From contig NZ_JAJEQE010000004.1 in assembly GCF_020687205.1 (NCBI RefSeq), positions 55,285 to 119,284 of the forward strand: DNA of 64,000 nt, given 5' to 3'. The notes under the pieces were generated by a model, which was not told the origin of the DNA, made no database searches, and saw nothing but the letters and a program-made list of their open reading frames with translations. Source of the DNA: Hominisplanchenecus faecis (GTDB lineage: Bacteria; Bacillota; Clostridia; Lachnospirales; Lachnospiraceae). A program made the translations under genes and the position numbers. Position 1 is the first letter of the stretch; every line of letters starts with the position of its first letter. Shown one piece after another: positions 44,620-53,258 of the stretch.

Positions 44620-45453
44620 TTATTTTTTGATATGTTTGTGCGTAAACAGATGATCCTGGCAATATTCATAATTTCCGTCGCATTTGGAACAGAAACGGAA
44701 TTCGAGATCATCACCGTCCAGCTCGGTTCTGCCGCAGATCGCACACTTGTGCTTGGTAATACCGGATCTGCCTGTCTGACTGGTCTGCCTTTTGAAATTT
44801 TGCTTCCGACGGATTTCTTTTGGTGAAACCTTGTTGTAATTTCTCGTCATCAGGAAAAACAGGATGAAATTGAACATGGATGCAATGATCGCCACTCTTC
44901 CAGCCCAGTTTGTCTGAAGGAAGGAAAGGACAATGAAAGCTCCGTAAAGAATCCCAAACCATTTGACCTTGATCGGTATGATAAAATACAACAGCAGCTC
45001 CATATTCGGATAGCAGACTGCAAACGCCAGAAAAATGGACATGTTGATATAATATGTGGAAAACAGTGCCTGCCCGAAGACAATATTTCCTCCCATCACG
45101 GCATATAAAATGAATGCTCCGATGATTGTTGAAATGATCCCTGAAAAAATATAAGCATTATACCGGAACGCTCCCCAGGTCTGCTCCAGTGAATTGCCAA
45201 GAGAATAATAAAGCATCAGCATGATGATCGTAAAAATACCAGGTGATTCCGGCGGAATCAAAACCCAAGTGACAAGTCGCCAGATCTGCCCTTTTAAGAT
45301 ATAATATGGCTCAAGACTTAAATAGTTATACAGTACACCCGGTGCCAGGAAATACAGAAAATAACCGATGATATAAGCTCCGATGATGTACGTGGACAGA
45401 TTGTATATGGCATACCGTCCGAATTTACGTTCCATTTTGTTTAAAAAGTTCAT
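44620..45453 (-). CDS. Rhomboid-like membrane protein with a C-terminal zinc-finger
   Basis: 277 aa. About six membrane segments (to residue 205) follow the rhomboid/derlin layout ('GQIWRLVTWVLIPP', 'YYSLGNSLEQTWGAFRYNAYIF'). The Ser protease motif GxSG is not visible: the corresponding helix reads 'YYINMSIFLAFA'. A catalytic His is also not clear. The tail carries 'CAICGRTELDGDDLEFRFCSKCDGNYEYCQDHLFTHKHI', two CxxC knuckles plus extra Cys/His, a zinc-ribbon or treble-clef type. It is likely a pseudoprotease with a binding role. AAAGGA precedes the start. Confidence 0.75.
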   Translation of the reverse strand: MNFLNKMERKFGRYAIYNLSTYIIGAYIIGYFLYFLAPGVLYNYLSLEPYYILKGQIWRLVTWVLIPPESPGIFTIIMLMLYYSLGNSLEQTWGAFRYNAYIFSGIISTIIGAFILYAVMGGNIVFGQALFSTYYINMSIFLAFAVCYPNMELLLYFIIPIKVKWFGILYGAFIVLSFLQTNWAGRVAIIASMFNFILFFLMTRNYNKVSPKEIRRKQNFKRQTSQTGRSGITKHKCAICGRTELDGDDLEFRFCSKCDGNYEYCQDHLFTHKHIKK

Positions 45454-45630
45454 ATAATTTCCTTTATCTTCCTTTCCGCATCGTGTGTTCTGCAAGCTTT
45501 TACGGGACAAAAATGCTCTGTCCCGTCTACTTGCCAATGCCAGGTCTATTATAAATTTTATTGTATCTTTTGTCAATCAACGCACTCGATTTTTCACAAA
45601 GTTTACAAACACTTTAGATTATGGGATACT

Positions 45631-45870
45631 TCATGTTTTATCCGGTATTTTATTATCTGAAGCATTCTCTTTTATTCCCCTGCATCTTCTGCATCCAAAA
45701 TCAGGGATGCACAGTTCATCCCCGATCTGCAGATTGTATACGTTTACCCAGGGATTGGCAAACAGAAGGGCCGAAACGGTTACACCATATCTCTTTCCAA
45801 GTTTATATAAAGTATCTCCCTGCTCGATCACATGAATAAATCCAAAACGACATGTTTTTGCATTGTCCAT
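45631..45870 (-). CDS. LysM domain small protein
   Basis: 79 aa. One LysM motif ('HVIEQGDTLYKLGKRYGVTVSALLFANPWVNVYNLQIGDELCIP', about 13-56) covers most of the protein. There is no signal peptide. LysM binds N-acetylglucosamine polymers; short LysM proteins of this kind occur in spore or envelope structures. GGAG 10 bases upstream. Its start overlaps the 3' end of the 61-aa frame at 45828-46013 in another frame. Confidence 0.8.
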   Translation of the reverse strand: MDNAKTCRFGFIHVIEQGDTLYKLGKRYGVTVSALLFANPWVNVYNLQIGDELCIPDFGCRRCRGIKENASDNKIPDKT

Positions 45871-46013
45871 TCTCTGTCAGCTCCACGATTGCTTTCTGCT
45901 TGCTCTATTATATGAATCACAGCCTGCTGCTGTTCACAGATATTCGGCAAACGATAGCCTCCAAGACTTTCCACTATTTCCAACTTTCTATTGAATTTTC
46001 TGAAATCTTTCAT
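45828..46013 (-). CDS. 61-aa hypothetical protein
   Basis: Starts with ATG at 46013 with GAGG 8 bases upstream. The product is charged and soluble ('MKDFRKFNRKLEIVESLGGY'), with no recognised domain. It overlaps the LysM gene by 43 bp. Real coding is plausible but not proven. Confidence 0.4.
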   Translation of the reverse strand: MKDFRKFNRKLEIVESLGGYRLPNICEQQQAVIHIIEQAESNRGADREWTMQKHVVLDLFM

Positions 46014-46051
46014 TATAATAACCTCAAAATGATGATACGGGATATTTAAAA

Positions 46052-46171
46052 GTGGGATGATAATCCCACGATATGCGAATACCGGGCTGCTATGTGCCAG
46101 TGGCACATGTTTAGTACCGACCGAAATGGAGCGTAGAAAGGATTGTGGGAGTGCAACGCACGGAACAATCC
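46052..46171. repeat. Cluster of three palindromes upstream of aroC
   Basis: Three stems in a row: GTGGGAT/ATCCCAC at 46052-46069, ATGTGCCA-G-TGGCACAT at 46092-46108, and GGATTGT/ACAATCC at 46140-46171 enclosing GTGC/GCAC. No coding frame. It may be a dispersed repeat of this genus or a structured leader. It lies 65 bp before the aroC start. Confidence 0.6.
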
Positions 46172-46235
46172 GTAGACATCATAGTTGGGGACTTTTGACA
46201 CCCACATCATCTTATTTTACTTAGGAGGTAATTTT

Positions 46236-47339
46236 ATGGCAGGTTCTACATTTGGAACTTTATTTAAAATAACTACATGGGGCGAATCTCACGGTGCCGG
46301 CGTCGGTGTCGTTGTGGACGGATGCCCTGCCGGTCTTTCGCTTTGCGAGGAGGATATCCAAAAATTTTTAAACCGCAGAAAACCGGGACAGAGTCGTTAC
46401 ACGACTCCGCGAAAAGAGGATGATGCGGTTGAGATCCTCTCCGGTGTTTTTGAAGGAAAGACAACCGGAACGCCAATTTCCATGCTGGTACGCAATCAGA
46501 ATCAGCGTTCCAAAGACTACAGTGAGATCGCTTCCTACTACCGCCCGGGACATGCCGATCTGACCTTTGATCTGAAATATGGTTTCCGTGATTACCGTGG
46601 CGGAGGACGTTCTTCCGGCCGTGAGACGATCGGACGCGTTGCAGCCGGTGCAATCGCCTGCAAGATTCTTGATCAGCTCGGCATCAAGATTTTAACTTAC
46701 ACAAAATCGATCGGTGACATCACCGCAGATCCGGCCTGCTTTGACCGCAGTGTGATCATGGAAAATCCTTTTTATATGCCGGATGCCGACGCAGCAAAAA
46801 AAGCAGGGGAATTTCTTGAAGAATGTATGAAAAATGAAGATTCCAGCGGCGGAAGCATTGAGTGCGTGATCCAGAATATGCCGGCCGGTATCGGTGAACC
46901 GGTATTTGAAAAATTAAGTGCCAACCTGGGCAAAGCGATTTTATCGATCGGTGCCGTAAAGGCTTTCGAAATCGGTGACGGCACAGCAGTTGCCCATGCA
47001 CTCGGTCATATAAACAATGACCAGTATACAAGGAATCCTGATGGAAAGATTATCAAACTTACCAACCACTCCGGCGGTATCCTGGGCGGCATCAGCGACG
47101 GAAGTGACATCCTTTTGCGTGTATCCGTCAAACCGACGCCTTCGATCTCAAGAGAACAGTCCACCATCACGAAAGACGGAGGCAGCAGACAGATTTCTGT
47201 AAAAGGCCGCCACGATCCGGTCATCGTACCGCGTGCCGTTGTCGTCGTTGAATCCATGGCTGCGATCACGCTGGTCGATATGCTGATGTGCAGCATTACT
47301 TCCAACATGACAAATCTGGAGCGGTTTTTCCGTAAATAA
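46236..47339 (+). CDS. aroC: Chorismate synthase
   Basis: 367 aa. It converts 5-enolpyruvylshikimate 3-phosphate to chorismate. 'TTWGESHGAGVGVVVDGCPAGL' at the N-terminus, 'RPGHADLTFDLKYGFRDYRGGGRSSGRETIGRVAAGAIA' and 'TPSISREQSTI' are family signatures with the FMN/EPSP site His and Arg residues. AGGAGG 7 bases upstream fixes the start at 46236. Transcribed alone with a strong terminator after it. Confidence 0.96.
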   Translation: MAGSTFGTLFKITTWGESHGAGVGVVVDGCPAGLSLCEEDIQKFLNRRKPGQSRYTTPRKEDDAVEILSGVFEGKTTGTPISMLVRNQNQRSKDYSEIASYYRPGHADLTFDLKYGFRDYRGGGRSSGRETIGRVAAGAIACKILDQLGIKILTYTKSIGDITADPACFDRSVIMENPFYMPDADAAKKAGEFLEECMKNEDSSGGSIECVIQNMPAGIGEPVFEKLSANLGKAILSIGAVKAFEIGDGTAVAHALGHINNDQYTRNPDGKIIKLTNHSGGILGGISDGSDILLRVSVKPTPSISREQSTITKDGGSRQISVKGRHDPVIVPRAVVVVESMAAITLVDMLMCSITSNMTNLERFFRK

Positions 47340-47400
47340 AATGCTGAAAAAGCATATAAGATCATGAATCCTTTCTATATGATTCGAAAGGCATTACATA

Positions 47401-47462
47401 AAAAATACCGACTTTCTGTTTTTTGATTTTTCAATCTTATTTCAGAGAAAGTCGGTATTTTT
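47401..47462. terminator. Bidirectional terminator between aroC and the lactonase gene
   Basis: A 17-bp perfect stem (AAAAATACCGACTTTCT with its complement) and T runs on both strands serve the convergent aroC and lactonase genes. Confidence 0.9.
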
Positions 47463-47507
47463 ATATTCTTTCTGTTTTTCTGAATCCCTTTGATCCGGTG
47501 TCCGTCC

Positions 47508-48569
47508 TTAATCCGGCTGTCCGGCTTTGGAGATCAGGATACAGTTCGGCGTATCGATCTTGATCGGTCTTCCTTTCATATAAAGCAGACCCTTTTCGTA
47601 ATCCACCGTGAAGAAGCGAATCTCATTGGACTCATGGTTCAGCACGACCATGGTCTTTTCATCCGGGAATACAGCGACATCTTTTGGATATTTTCCGCTG
47701 ATCGGAAGGATACAGATCTTGGAAAGCATACCTGTCTCTGGATCAATTTTAAACACGCCGGCTGTCTCAGAACCTGCTGTAGTGCAGTAGAGATATTTGC
47801 CGCTCGGTGCGATACGCAGTCCGGAAGAAGCACATCCATAGTGGTCTTTGCTGTCGGAGATGTCCACTTTCTGAATCTGTTCAAATTTGCCGCCCTCTCC
47901 GCTCGCATCGTATGCATAGACCAGCACTTCGTTGGTCAGCTCGCAGTTCACATAAGCGAAACGTCCGTCTCTGCTGAAACGGATCAGACGCGGTCCGGAC
48001 TCCAGTTCGCAGCGGATGATATCATAGAGTTTCAGTTTACCGTTCGTCTGATTTACCGTATAGACTTTGATCTGGTCAATACCATTGTCTACCACGCACA
48101 GATATTTATCGTCCGGTGTGATCATCGCACAGGTGACACGCGGGCGGAAATTTCGCTCTGCAACGCTGCCGAGTCCCTGATGGAAAATGCCGTCGAGCAC
48201 TTCTCCAAGACTTCCGTCTTCTTTGATACGCACCACTGTGATCTTGCCGTCGTGGTAGCCGCAAACAAAAAGGAATTTTCCTTCTTTGTCTGTTGAAAGG
48301 AAACATCCTCTCATACCGTCAATACCGACTTTGTTGATTGGTTCCAGTCCGCCGTCCTCTTTGATCTTCAGGACTTCAACACCTTCATCTGCAATCGAAT
48401 ACAGATATTTTCCATTGTTGGATTTTGCCACATGAGATGCGTTATTTACCGGAACGACTTCGCGTTCTGTCATGTAACCATTTTCTACGTCCAGGTCGTA
48501 TACATGGATACCAATACTGCTTCCGTGTGTATAAGTTCCGACATATGCAACATACTTATCCTTACTCAT
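47508..48569 (-). CDS. Lactonase family protein (6-phosphogluconolactonase-like beta-propeller)
   Basis: 353 aa. A seven-bladed propeller is suggested by regular repeats of the type 'GKYLYSIADEG', 'KFLFVCGYHDGKITVVRI', 'KYLCVVDNGIDQIKVYTV', 'RFAYVNCELTNEVLVYAYD' and 'KTMVVLNHESNEIRFFTV'. The N-terminus 'YVAYVGTYTHGSSIGIHVYDLD' is typical of the YkgB/Pgl lactonase family. The substrate is not certain. Soluble, no signal peptide. Confidence 0.85.
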   Translation of the reverse strand: MSKDKYVAYVGTYTHGSSIGIHVYDLDVENGYMTEREVVPVNNASHVAKSNNGKYLYSIADEGVEVLKIKEDGGLEPINKVGIDGMRGCFLSTDKEGKFLFVCGYHDGKITVVRIKEDGSLGEVLDGIFHQGLGSVAERNFRPRVTCAMITPDDKYLCVVDNGIDQIKVYTVNQTNGKLKLYDIIRCELESGPRLIRFSRDGRFAYVNCELTNEVLVYAYDASGEGGKFEQIQKVDISDSKDHYGCASSGLRIAPSGKYLYCTTAGSETAGVFKIDPETGMLSKICILPISGKYPKDVAVFPDEKTMVVLNHESNEIRFFTVDYEKGLLYMKGRPIKIDTPNCILISKAGQPD

Positions 48570-48604
48570 CTGTAATCCTCCTTTAACTTGTCAGTCTTAT
48601 TTTT

Positions 48605-48633
48605 ATTTTACCATATTTTTTTTGATTTGTTAA
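48605..48633 (-). promoter_or_regulatory. Promoter of the lactonase gene
   Basis: TTAACA, a 17-base spacer and TAAAAT on the minus strand. It lies back to back with the pot promoter. Confidence 0.55.
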
Positions 48634-48665
48634 GACAAATTAAAACATTTTGCACAAAAAAGATA

Positions 48666-48694
48666 TTGCAATTTTTTATCGATACGTGTATGAT
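48666..48694 (+). promoter_or_regulatory. Promoter of the pot operon
   Basis: TTGCAA, a 17-base spacer and TATGAT on the plus strand. Confidence 0.65.
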
Positions 48695-48700
48695 ATTTTT

Positions 48701-48847
48701 GGAAGCAAAGAGGTCACTGCATAAGCACTCTGCGCTATATCCGGCAAGATGCCCGATGTTCGCGGAAAGCACTGCAGACGGCCTTTTTTTGTTGTAAGAT
48801 TAGGAGGTGCTCCACTAAAAAACAAACTCAGACTGGAGGTATAAAGC
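48701..48847 (+). promoter_or_regulatory. Structured leader of the pot operon with terminator-like 3' part
   Basis: About 147 nt. Stems include GGCA/TGCC and CCG/CGG. GGTC..TGCA near the 5' end can pair with TGCA..GGCC followed by seven T residues (ending about 48790), enclosing the whole. A second ribosome-like AGGAGG lies at 48801-48806, 40 bases before the real start. It may be an attenuator or small RNA. I do not recognise a known riboswitch class. Confidence 0.45.
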
Positions 48848-49921
48848 ATGAGCAACAAGCTGATTGATTTTATCAACATTTCAAAATCCTACGGTACACA
48901 GACCGTTCTGGATGATCTGAACCTTTATATCCGTGAAAATGAATTTCTGACCCTGCTTGGTCCGAGCGGCTGCGGCAAAACAACGACGCTTCGTATTCTG
49001 GGCGGATTTGAAACTCCCGACTGCGGTCAGGTAATCTTTGACGGTGAAGATATTACGAATCTTCCGCCTAATAAAAGGCAGCTGAATACCGTTTTTCAGA
49101 AATATGCACTGTTTACCCACATGACTATTGCCGAAAATATTGCGTTTGGCCTGAAGATCAAGAAAAAAAGCAAACAGTATATTTATGATAAGATCAAGTA
49201 TGCCTTAAAGCTTGTCAATCTGGACGGATATGAAAACCGTATGCCGGATTCTTTAAGCGGCGGCCAGCAACAGCGTATTGCGATTGCCCGTGCGATTGTA
49301 AATGAACCGAAAGTACTTCTTCTGGATGAACCGCTCGGTGCCCTGGATCTGAAACTGCGTCAGGATATGCAGTATGAACTGATCCGCCTCAAAAACGAAC
49401 TTGGCATTACTTTTATTTATGTAACACACGATCAGGAAGAGGCACTTACCATGTCTGACACGATCGTGGTTATGAATCAGGGCTATATTCAGCAGATTGG
49501 CACGCCGGAGCGTATTTACAATGAACCGGAAAATGCTTTTGTCGCTGACTTTATCGGTGAGAGCAACATCATTCCGAGCCTGATGTTAAAAGACCGTCTG
49601 GTAAAAATACTCGGCGTTCCGTTTGCCTGCGTGGACGAAGGATTCGGACAGAACAAACCGGTCGATGTCGTGATCCGTCCGGAAGATATCTGCCTTCGCA
49701 AACCGGGTGAAGGAAGCATTGACGGTGTTGTCACGCATCTGATCTTCAAAGGCGTTCATTATGAAATGGAAGTCCGTGCAAATGAATACGACTGGCTGGT
49801 GCACAGCACCAAGATGTTCCCGATCGGCACACAGGTTTCCATCCATGTAGATCCTTTTGATATCCAGATCATGAAAAAACCGGAATCTGAAGATGAGGAG
49901 GCCGTCAACATTGAAGAATAA
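48848..49921 (+). CDS. potA: Spermidine/putrescine ABC transporter ATP-binding protein
   Basis: 357 aa. Walker A 'GPSGCGKTT', '[15 protein letters not shown]' and '[16 protein letters not shown]' lie in the ABC domain, '[14 protein letters not shown]' is the switch, and a C-terminal TOBE-like domain starts near residue 270. It energises the PotB/PotC channel. It overlaps potB by 11 bp. Confidence 0.93.
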   Translation: MSNKLIDFINISKSYGTQTVLDDLNLYIRENEFLTLLGPSGCGKTTTLRILGGFETPDCGQVIFDGEDITNLPPNKRQLNTVFQKYALFTHMTIAENIAFGLKIKKKSKQYIYDKIKYALKLVNLDGYENRMPDSLSGGQQQRIAIARAIVNEPKVLLLDEPLGALDLKLRQDMQYELIRLKNELGITFIYVTHDQEEALTMSDTIVVMNQGYIQQIGTPERIYNEPENAFVADFIGESNIIPSLMLKDRLVKILGVPFACVDEGFGQNKPVDVVIRPEDICLRKPGEGSIDGVVTHLIFKGVHYEMEVRANEYDWLVHSTKMFPIGTQVSIHVDPFDIQIMKKPESEDEEAVNIEE

Positions 49922-50726
49922 ACGTTATCTTGCAGGGCCGTACCTGTTCTGGTCGATTTCTTTTGTCGTGATCCCTCTGCTGGTGGTCTTCTACTATGCC
50001 ATGACAAATGATGAAGGCAGTATCACTTTTGCAAACCTTGCCCAGATCACCACACAGGAAAATTTAAAGGCACTTGGCATGTCACTGCTCCTCTCTTTCG
50101 TGAGTACAGCGATCTGTCTGCTGCTTGCCTATCCGCTTGCCATGATCTTAAGCAGCAAGAATGTCAATCAGTCCAGTTTTATCGTGCTGATTTTCATTCT
50201 TCCGATGTGGATGAATTTCCTGCTCCGCACCATGGCATGGCAGACGCTTCTGGAAAAAAACGGTGTGATCAACAGCATCCTTTCTTTTGTGCATCTCCCG
50301 GCACTGGAGATCATCAACACTCCGGGGGCGATCATTCTTGGCATGGTTTACAATTTTCTGCCTTTTATGGTGCTGCCGATCTACAATGTACTGATCAAGA
50401 TCGACCGTGATGTCATCAATGCAGCAAGAGACCTTGGAGCAAGCTCTTCTTATACCTTTTTAAAAATCATACTGCCACTGAGCATCCCCGGCATCATCAG
50501 CGGCATTACGATGGTATTTGTACCGGCTCTGACAACTTTCGTTATTTCCGATCTTCTCGGCGGAGGCAAGATCCTGCTGATCGGCAATGTCATCGAACAG
50601 TCTTTCAAGCAAAACAGCAACTGGCACGTCGGAAGCGGACTTTCCATGGTCCTGATGGTATTTATCATTGCCAGCATGGCACTGGTAGCAAAATATGACA
50701 AAGAAGGGGAGGGCTCTTCGTTTTGA
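49911..50726 (+). CDS. potB: Spermidine/putrescine ABC transporter permease PotB
   Basis: 271 aa, six membrane segments. '[28 protein letters not shown]' is the EAA loop that docks with PotA. The TTG at 49911 has AGGAGG 9 bases upstream; the ATG 18 bases earlier lies on that site. It overlaps potA by 11 bp and potCD by 4 bp. Confidence 0.9.
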   Translation: MKNKRYLAGPYLFWSISFVVIPLLVVFYYAMTNDEGSITFANLAQITTQENLKALGMSLLLSFVSTAICLLLAYPLAMILSSKNVNQSSFIVLIFILPMWMNFLLRTMAWQTLLEKNGVINSILSFVHLPALEIINTPGAIILGMVYNFLPFMVLPIYNVLIKIDRDVINAARDLGASSSYTFLKIILPLSIPGIISGITMVFVPALTTFVISDLLGGGKILLIGNVIEQSFKQNSNWHVGSGLSMVLMVFIIASMALVAKYDKEGEGSSF

Positions 50727-52606
50727 TAAAGAAATATCTCGAAAAAATATATCTTTTCCTGATCTTCATCCTGCTCTACGCACCGATCCTCACTCTGATC
50801 GTGCTGTCTTTCAATAATTCAAAGACCAGGGCAAAATGGGGTGGATTTACTCTGAAATGGTACAGCAGCCTTTTTCAGAATGAACAGATCATGAATGCAC
50901 TTTACACCACTTTGATCATCTCCCTGCTCGCAGCCGTGATCGCAACCGTGATCGGAACAGCCGCAGCGATCGCGATCCATGGCATGAAACAGAAATGGCG
51001 TACTTTATATTCCGGGCTGACCAACATCCCGATGATGAATGCAGAGATCGTGATGGGTGTTTCTCTGATGCTTTTATTTATTGCCTTTCACGTTACGCTT
51101 GGATTCGGAACAATCCTGATCGCCCATATCACGTTCAATATACCTTATGTCATACTGAGTGTGGCACCGAAACTGCGACAGACGAGCCGACGTACTTATG
51201 AGGCGGCACTGGATCTTGGGGCTTCTCCTCTTTATGCCTTTTTTAAAGTGACGTTTCCTGACATTCTGCCGGGTGTGCTCTCCGGTTTTATGCTGGCGTT
51301 TACCATGTCACTGGATGATTTTGTGATCACACATTTTACAAAAGGTCCAGGTGTGGATACCCTTTCTACCAAAATCTATTCAGAAGTGCGTAAGGGCATC
51401 AAACCGGAAATGTACGCACTTTCTACCCTGCTGTTTGTTACGGTTCTGGTACTTCTGATCCTGGTCAACGTATCACCGAAAAAGGACGCAGAGACAGCGG
51501 CAGCCAGAAAACACGTCCGCCGCCGTTCCAGAGCCGGCAGGATTCTGATCAAACGTGTGATCCCTGTCGCGATCTGCTTGGTATTTGTCGGAGGCGGTAT
51601 TTACTATGCTTCCAAGGGTCAGATGCTGACAAAAGAAAAACTGATCGTCTACAACTGGGGCGAATACATGGATCCGGATGTCATCACCCTGTTTGAAGAA
51701 GAAACCGGCATTGATGTTGTATATGAAGAATTTGAGACAAACGAGATCATGTATCCGAAGATCAGTTCCGGTGCCATTGCCTATGATCTGGTATGTCCTT
51801 CAGACTATATGATCCAGAGAATGAGGGAGAATGACCTGCTCGCCGAAATCAATTTTGACAATATTCCGAATATCAAAAATATCGGCAAAGACTATCTGGA
51901 ACGTTCAAAAGAGTTTGATCCGGAAAACAAATACTCGGTTCCGTACTGCTGGGGTACCGTTGGTATCCTCTATAATAAGACCATGGTAGATGAGCCGATC
52001 GACAGCTGGAGTGTTCTGTGGGATGAGAAATACAAAGACAACATCTTGATGCAGGATTCCGTCCGTGACGCATTTGGCGTGCCACTCAAATACCTCGGCT
52101 ACTCCTTAAATTCCACGGATCTGGATGAACTGAACGAAGCTAAAGACCTGCTGACCCGCCAGAAACCGCTGGTACAGGCATATGTCATCGATCAGGTCCG
52201 TGACAAAATGATCGGAAATGAAGCAGCGATCGGTGTCATTTATTCCGGTGAAGCCATCTACACCCAGCAGGAAAACCCGAATCTGGAGTACGTGATCCCG
52301 AAAGAGGGAAGCAATCTCTGGATCGATTCCTGGGTGATCCCGAAAAATGCCGAGCACAAGGAAAATGCTGAGCAATTTATCAACTTCCTCTGCCGCCCGG
52401 ATATCGCCCTGATGAATTTTGAATACATTACCTACTCAACGCCAAACACTGCGGCACGCGAACTGATCGAGGCTGAAAGCATCCGCAACAGCAAGATCGC
52501 TTTCCCGGATCTTTCCACTGTACCAAATCTGGAAACGTTTCAGTATCTTGGCACAAAGAACGATGAGGTGTATAATGAACTTTGGAATAAAGTAAAATCG
52601 AAATAA
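50723..52606 (+). CDS. potCD: Polyamine ABC transporter permease-binding protein fusion (PotC-PotD)
   Basis: 627 aa. Residues about 1-255 are PotC, with six membrane segments and the EAA loop 'EAALDLGASPLYAFFKVTFPDILPG'. A basic linker (RRRSR, about 262-275) and one further membrane segment ('VIPVAICLVFVGGGIYYA') lead to the PotD periplasmic-binding domain (about 305-627: 'LIVYNWGEYMDPDVI', 'YDLVCPSDYMI', 'SVPYCWGTVGILYN', 'SGEAIYTQQENPNLEYVIP'). The binding protein is thus tethered to the permease and needs no lipid anchor. Start is TTG overlapping the potB stop (TTGA). Confidence 0.92.
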   Translation: MIKKYLEKIYLFLIFILLYAPILTLIVLSFNNSKTRAKWGGFTLKWYSSLFQNEQIMNALYTTLIISLLAAVIATVIGTAAAIAIHGMKQKWRTLYSGLTNIPMMNAEIVMGVSLMLLFIAFHVTLGFGTILIAHITFNIPYVILSVAPKLRQTSRRTYEAALDLGASPLYAFFKVTFPDILPGVLSGFMLAFTMSLDDFVITHFTKGPGVDTLSTKIYSEVRKGIKPEMYALSTLLFVTVLVLLILVNVSPKKDAETAAARKHVRRRSRAGRILIKRVIPVAICLVFVGGGIYYASKGQMLTKEKLIVYNWGEYMDPDVITLFEEETGIDVVYEEFETNEIMYPKISSGAIAYDLVCPSDYMIQRMRENDLLAEINFDNIPNIKNIGKDYLERSKEFDPENKYSVPYCWGTVGILYNKTMVDEPIDSWSVLWDEKYKDNILMQDSVRDAFGVPLKYLGYSLNSTDLDELNEAKDLLTRQKPLVQAYVIDQVRDKMIGNEAAIGVIYSGEAIYTQQENPNLEYVIPKEGSNLWIDSWVIPKNAEHKENAEQFINFLCRPDIALMNFEYITYSTPNTAARELIEAESIRNSKIAFPDLSTVPNLETFQYLGTKNDEVYNELWNKVKSK

Positions 52607-52622
52607 CCCGGAGGTATATACT

Positions 52623-53129
52623 ATGAGTTTTAAAGAGATCAAACCAGAAGAACTTCAGAAAAATCCATTTCAGATGATTGGAAAAGAATGGCTGCTCGTA
52701 ACAGCTGAAAAAGACGGAAAAGCAAACACCATGACTGCTTCCTGGGGCGGTGTCGGTGTGATGTGGGGCAGAAACGTGGCCTTTATCGTGATCCGTCCGC
52801 AACGTTATACAAAAGAATTTATCGACGCTTCCGATAAGCTTTCTCTCTCTGTACTTGATGAAGAGTACCGCAAGACACTCAGCTATCTTGGCTCCGTATC
52901 CGGAAGAGACGAGAACAAGATTGCCAAAAGCGGTCTTACCGTAGCTCACACGGACGATGTTCCGTATTTTGCCGAAGCAAATACCGTGATCACAGGCAAA
53001 AAACTCTATGCACAGGAATACAGACCAGAATGCTTTATCGATTCATCTCTTGACGAAAAATGGTATCCTCAGAAAGATTATCATACCATGTACATTCTGG
53101 AGATTGAAAAAATACTGGTCCGTGAATAA
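52623..53129 (+). CDS. Flavin reductase family protein
   Basis: 168 aa. The FMN-binding split-barrel of the flavin reductase-like family: 'LLVTAEKDGKANTMTASWGGVGVMWGRNVAFIVIRPQRYT' near residue 24-63. Probably binds FMN and reduces flavins or a low-potential acceptor. 16 bp after potCD with GGAGG upstream; may be co-transcribed with the pot genes, though it ends in its own terminator. Confidence 0.85.
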   Translation: MSFKEIKPEELQKNPFQMIGKEWLLVTAEKDGKANTMTASWGGVGVMWGRNVAFIVIRPQRYTKEFIDASDKLSLSVLDEEYRKTLSYLGSVSGRDENKIAKSGLTVAHTDDVPYFAEANTVITGKKLYAQEYRPECFIDSSLDEKWYPQKDYHTMYILEIEKILVRE

Positions 53130-53162
53130 AACATTTGTACAATCTTGCATAATTGCTCATAG

Positions 53163-53202
53163 AAAAAGTGACAGATTTCGATTGTGAATCTGTCACTTTT
53201 TT
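53163..53202 (+). terminator. Terminator after the flavin reductase gene
   Basis: A stem of at least 15 bp (AAAAAGTGACAGATT with its complement) with loop TCGATTGTG-like and T6. Also usable by the convergent NSS gene. Confidence 0.9.
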
Positions 53203-53258
53203 CTATAATATGTGACACCATGATGCCAGTTCAAAAGACCGTTTAACCAGGTATCTTT

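Noticed and set aside
48701..48847. SRP RNA, guanidine or purine riboswitch before potA
   Set aside because: None of the conserved loops of these classes is present; kept only as an unassigned leader.
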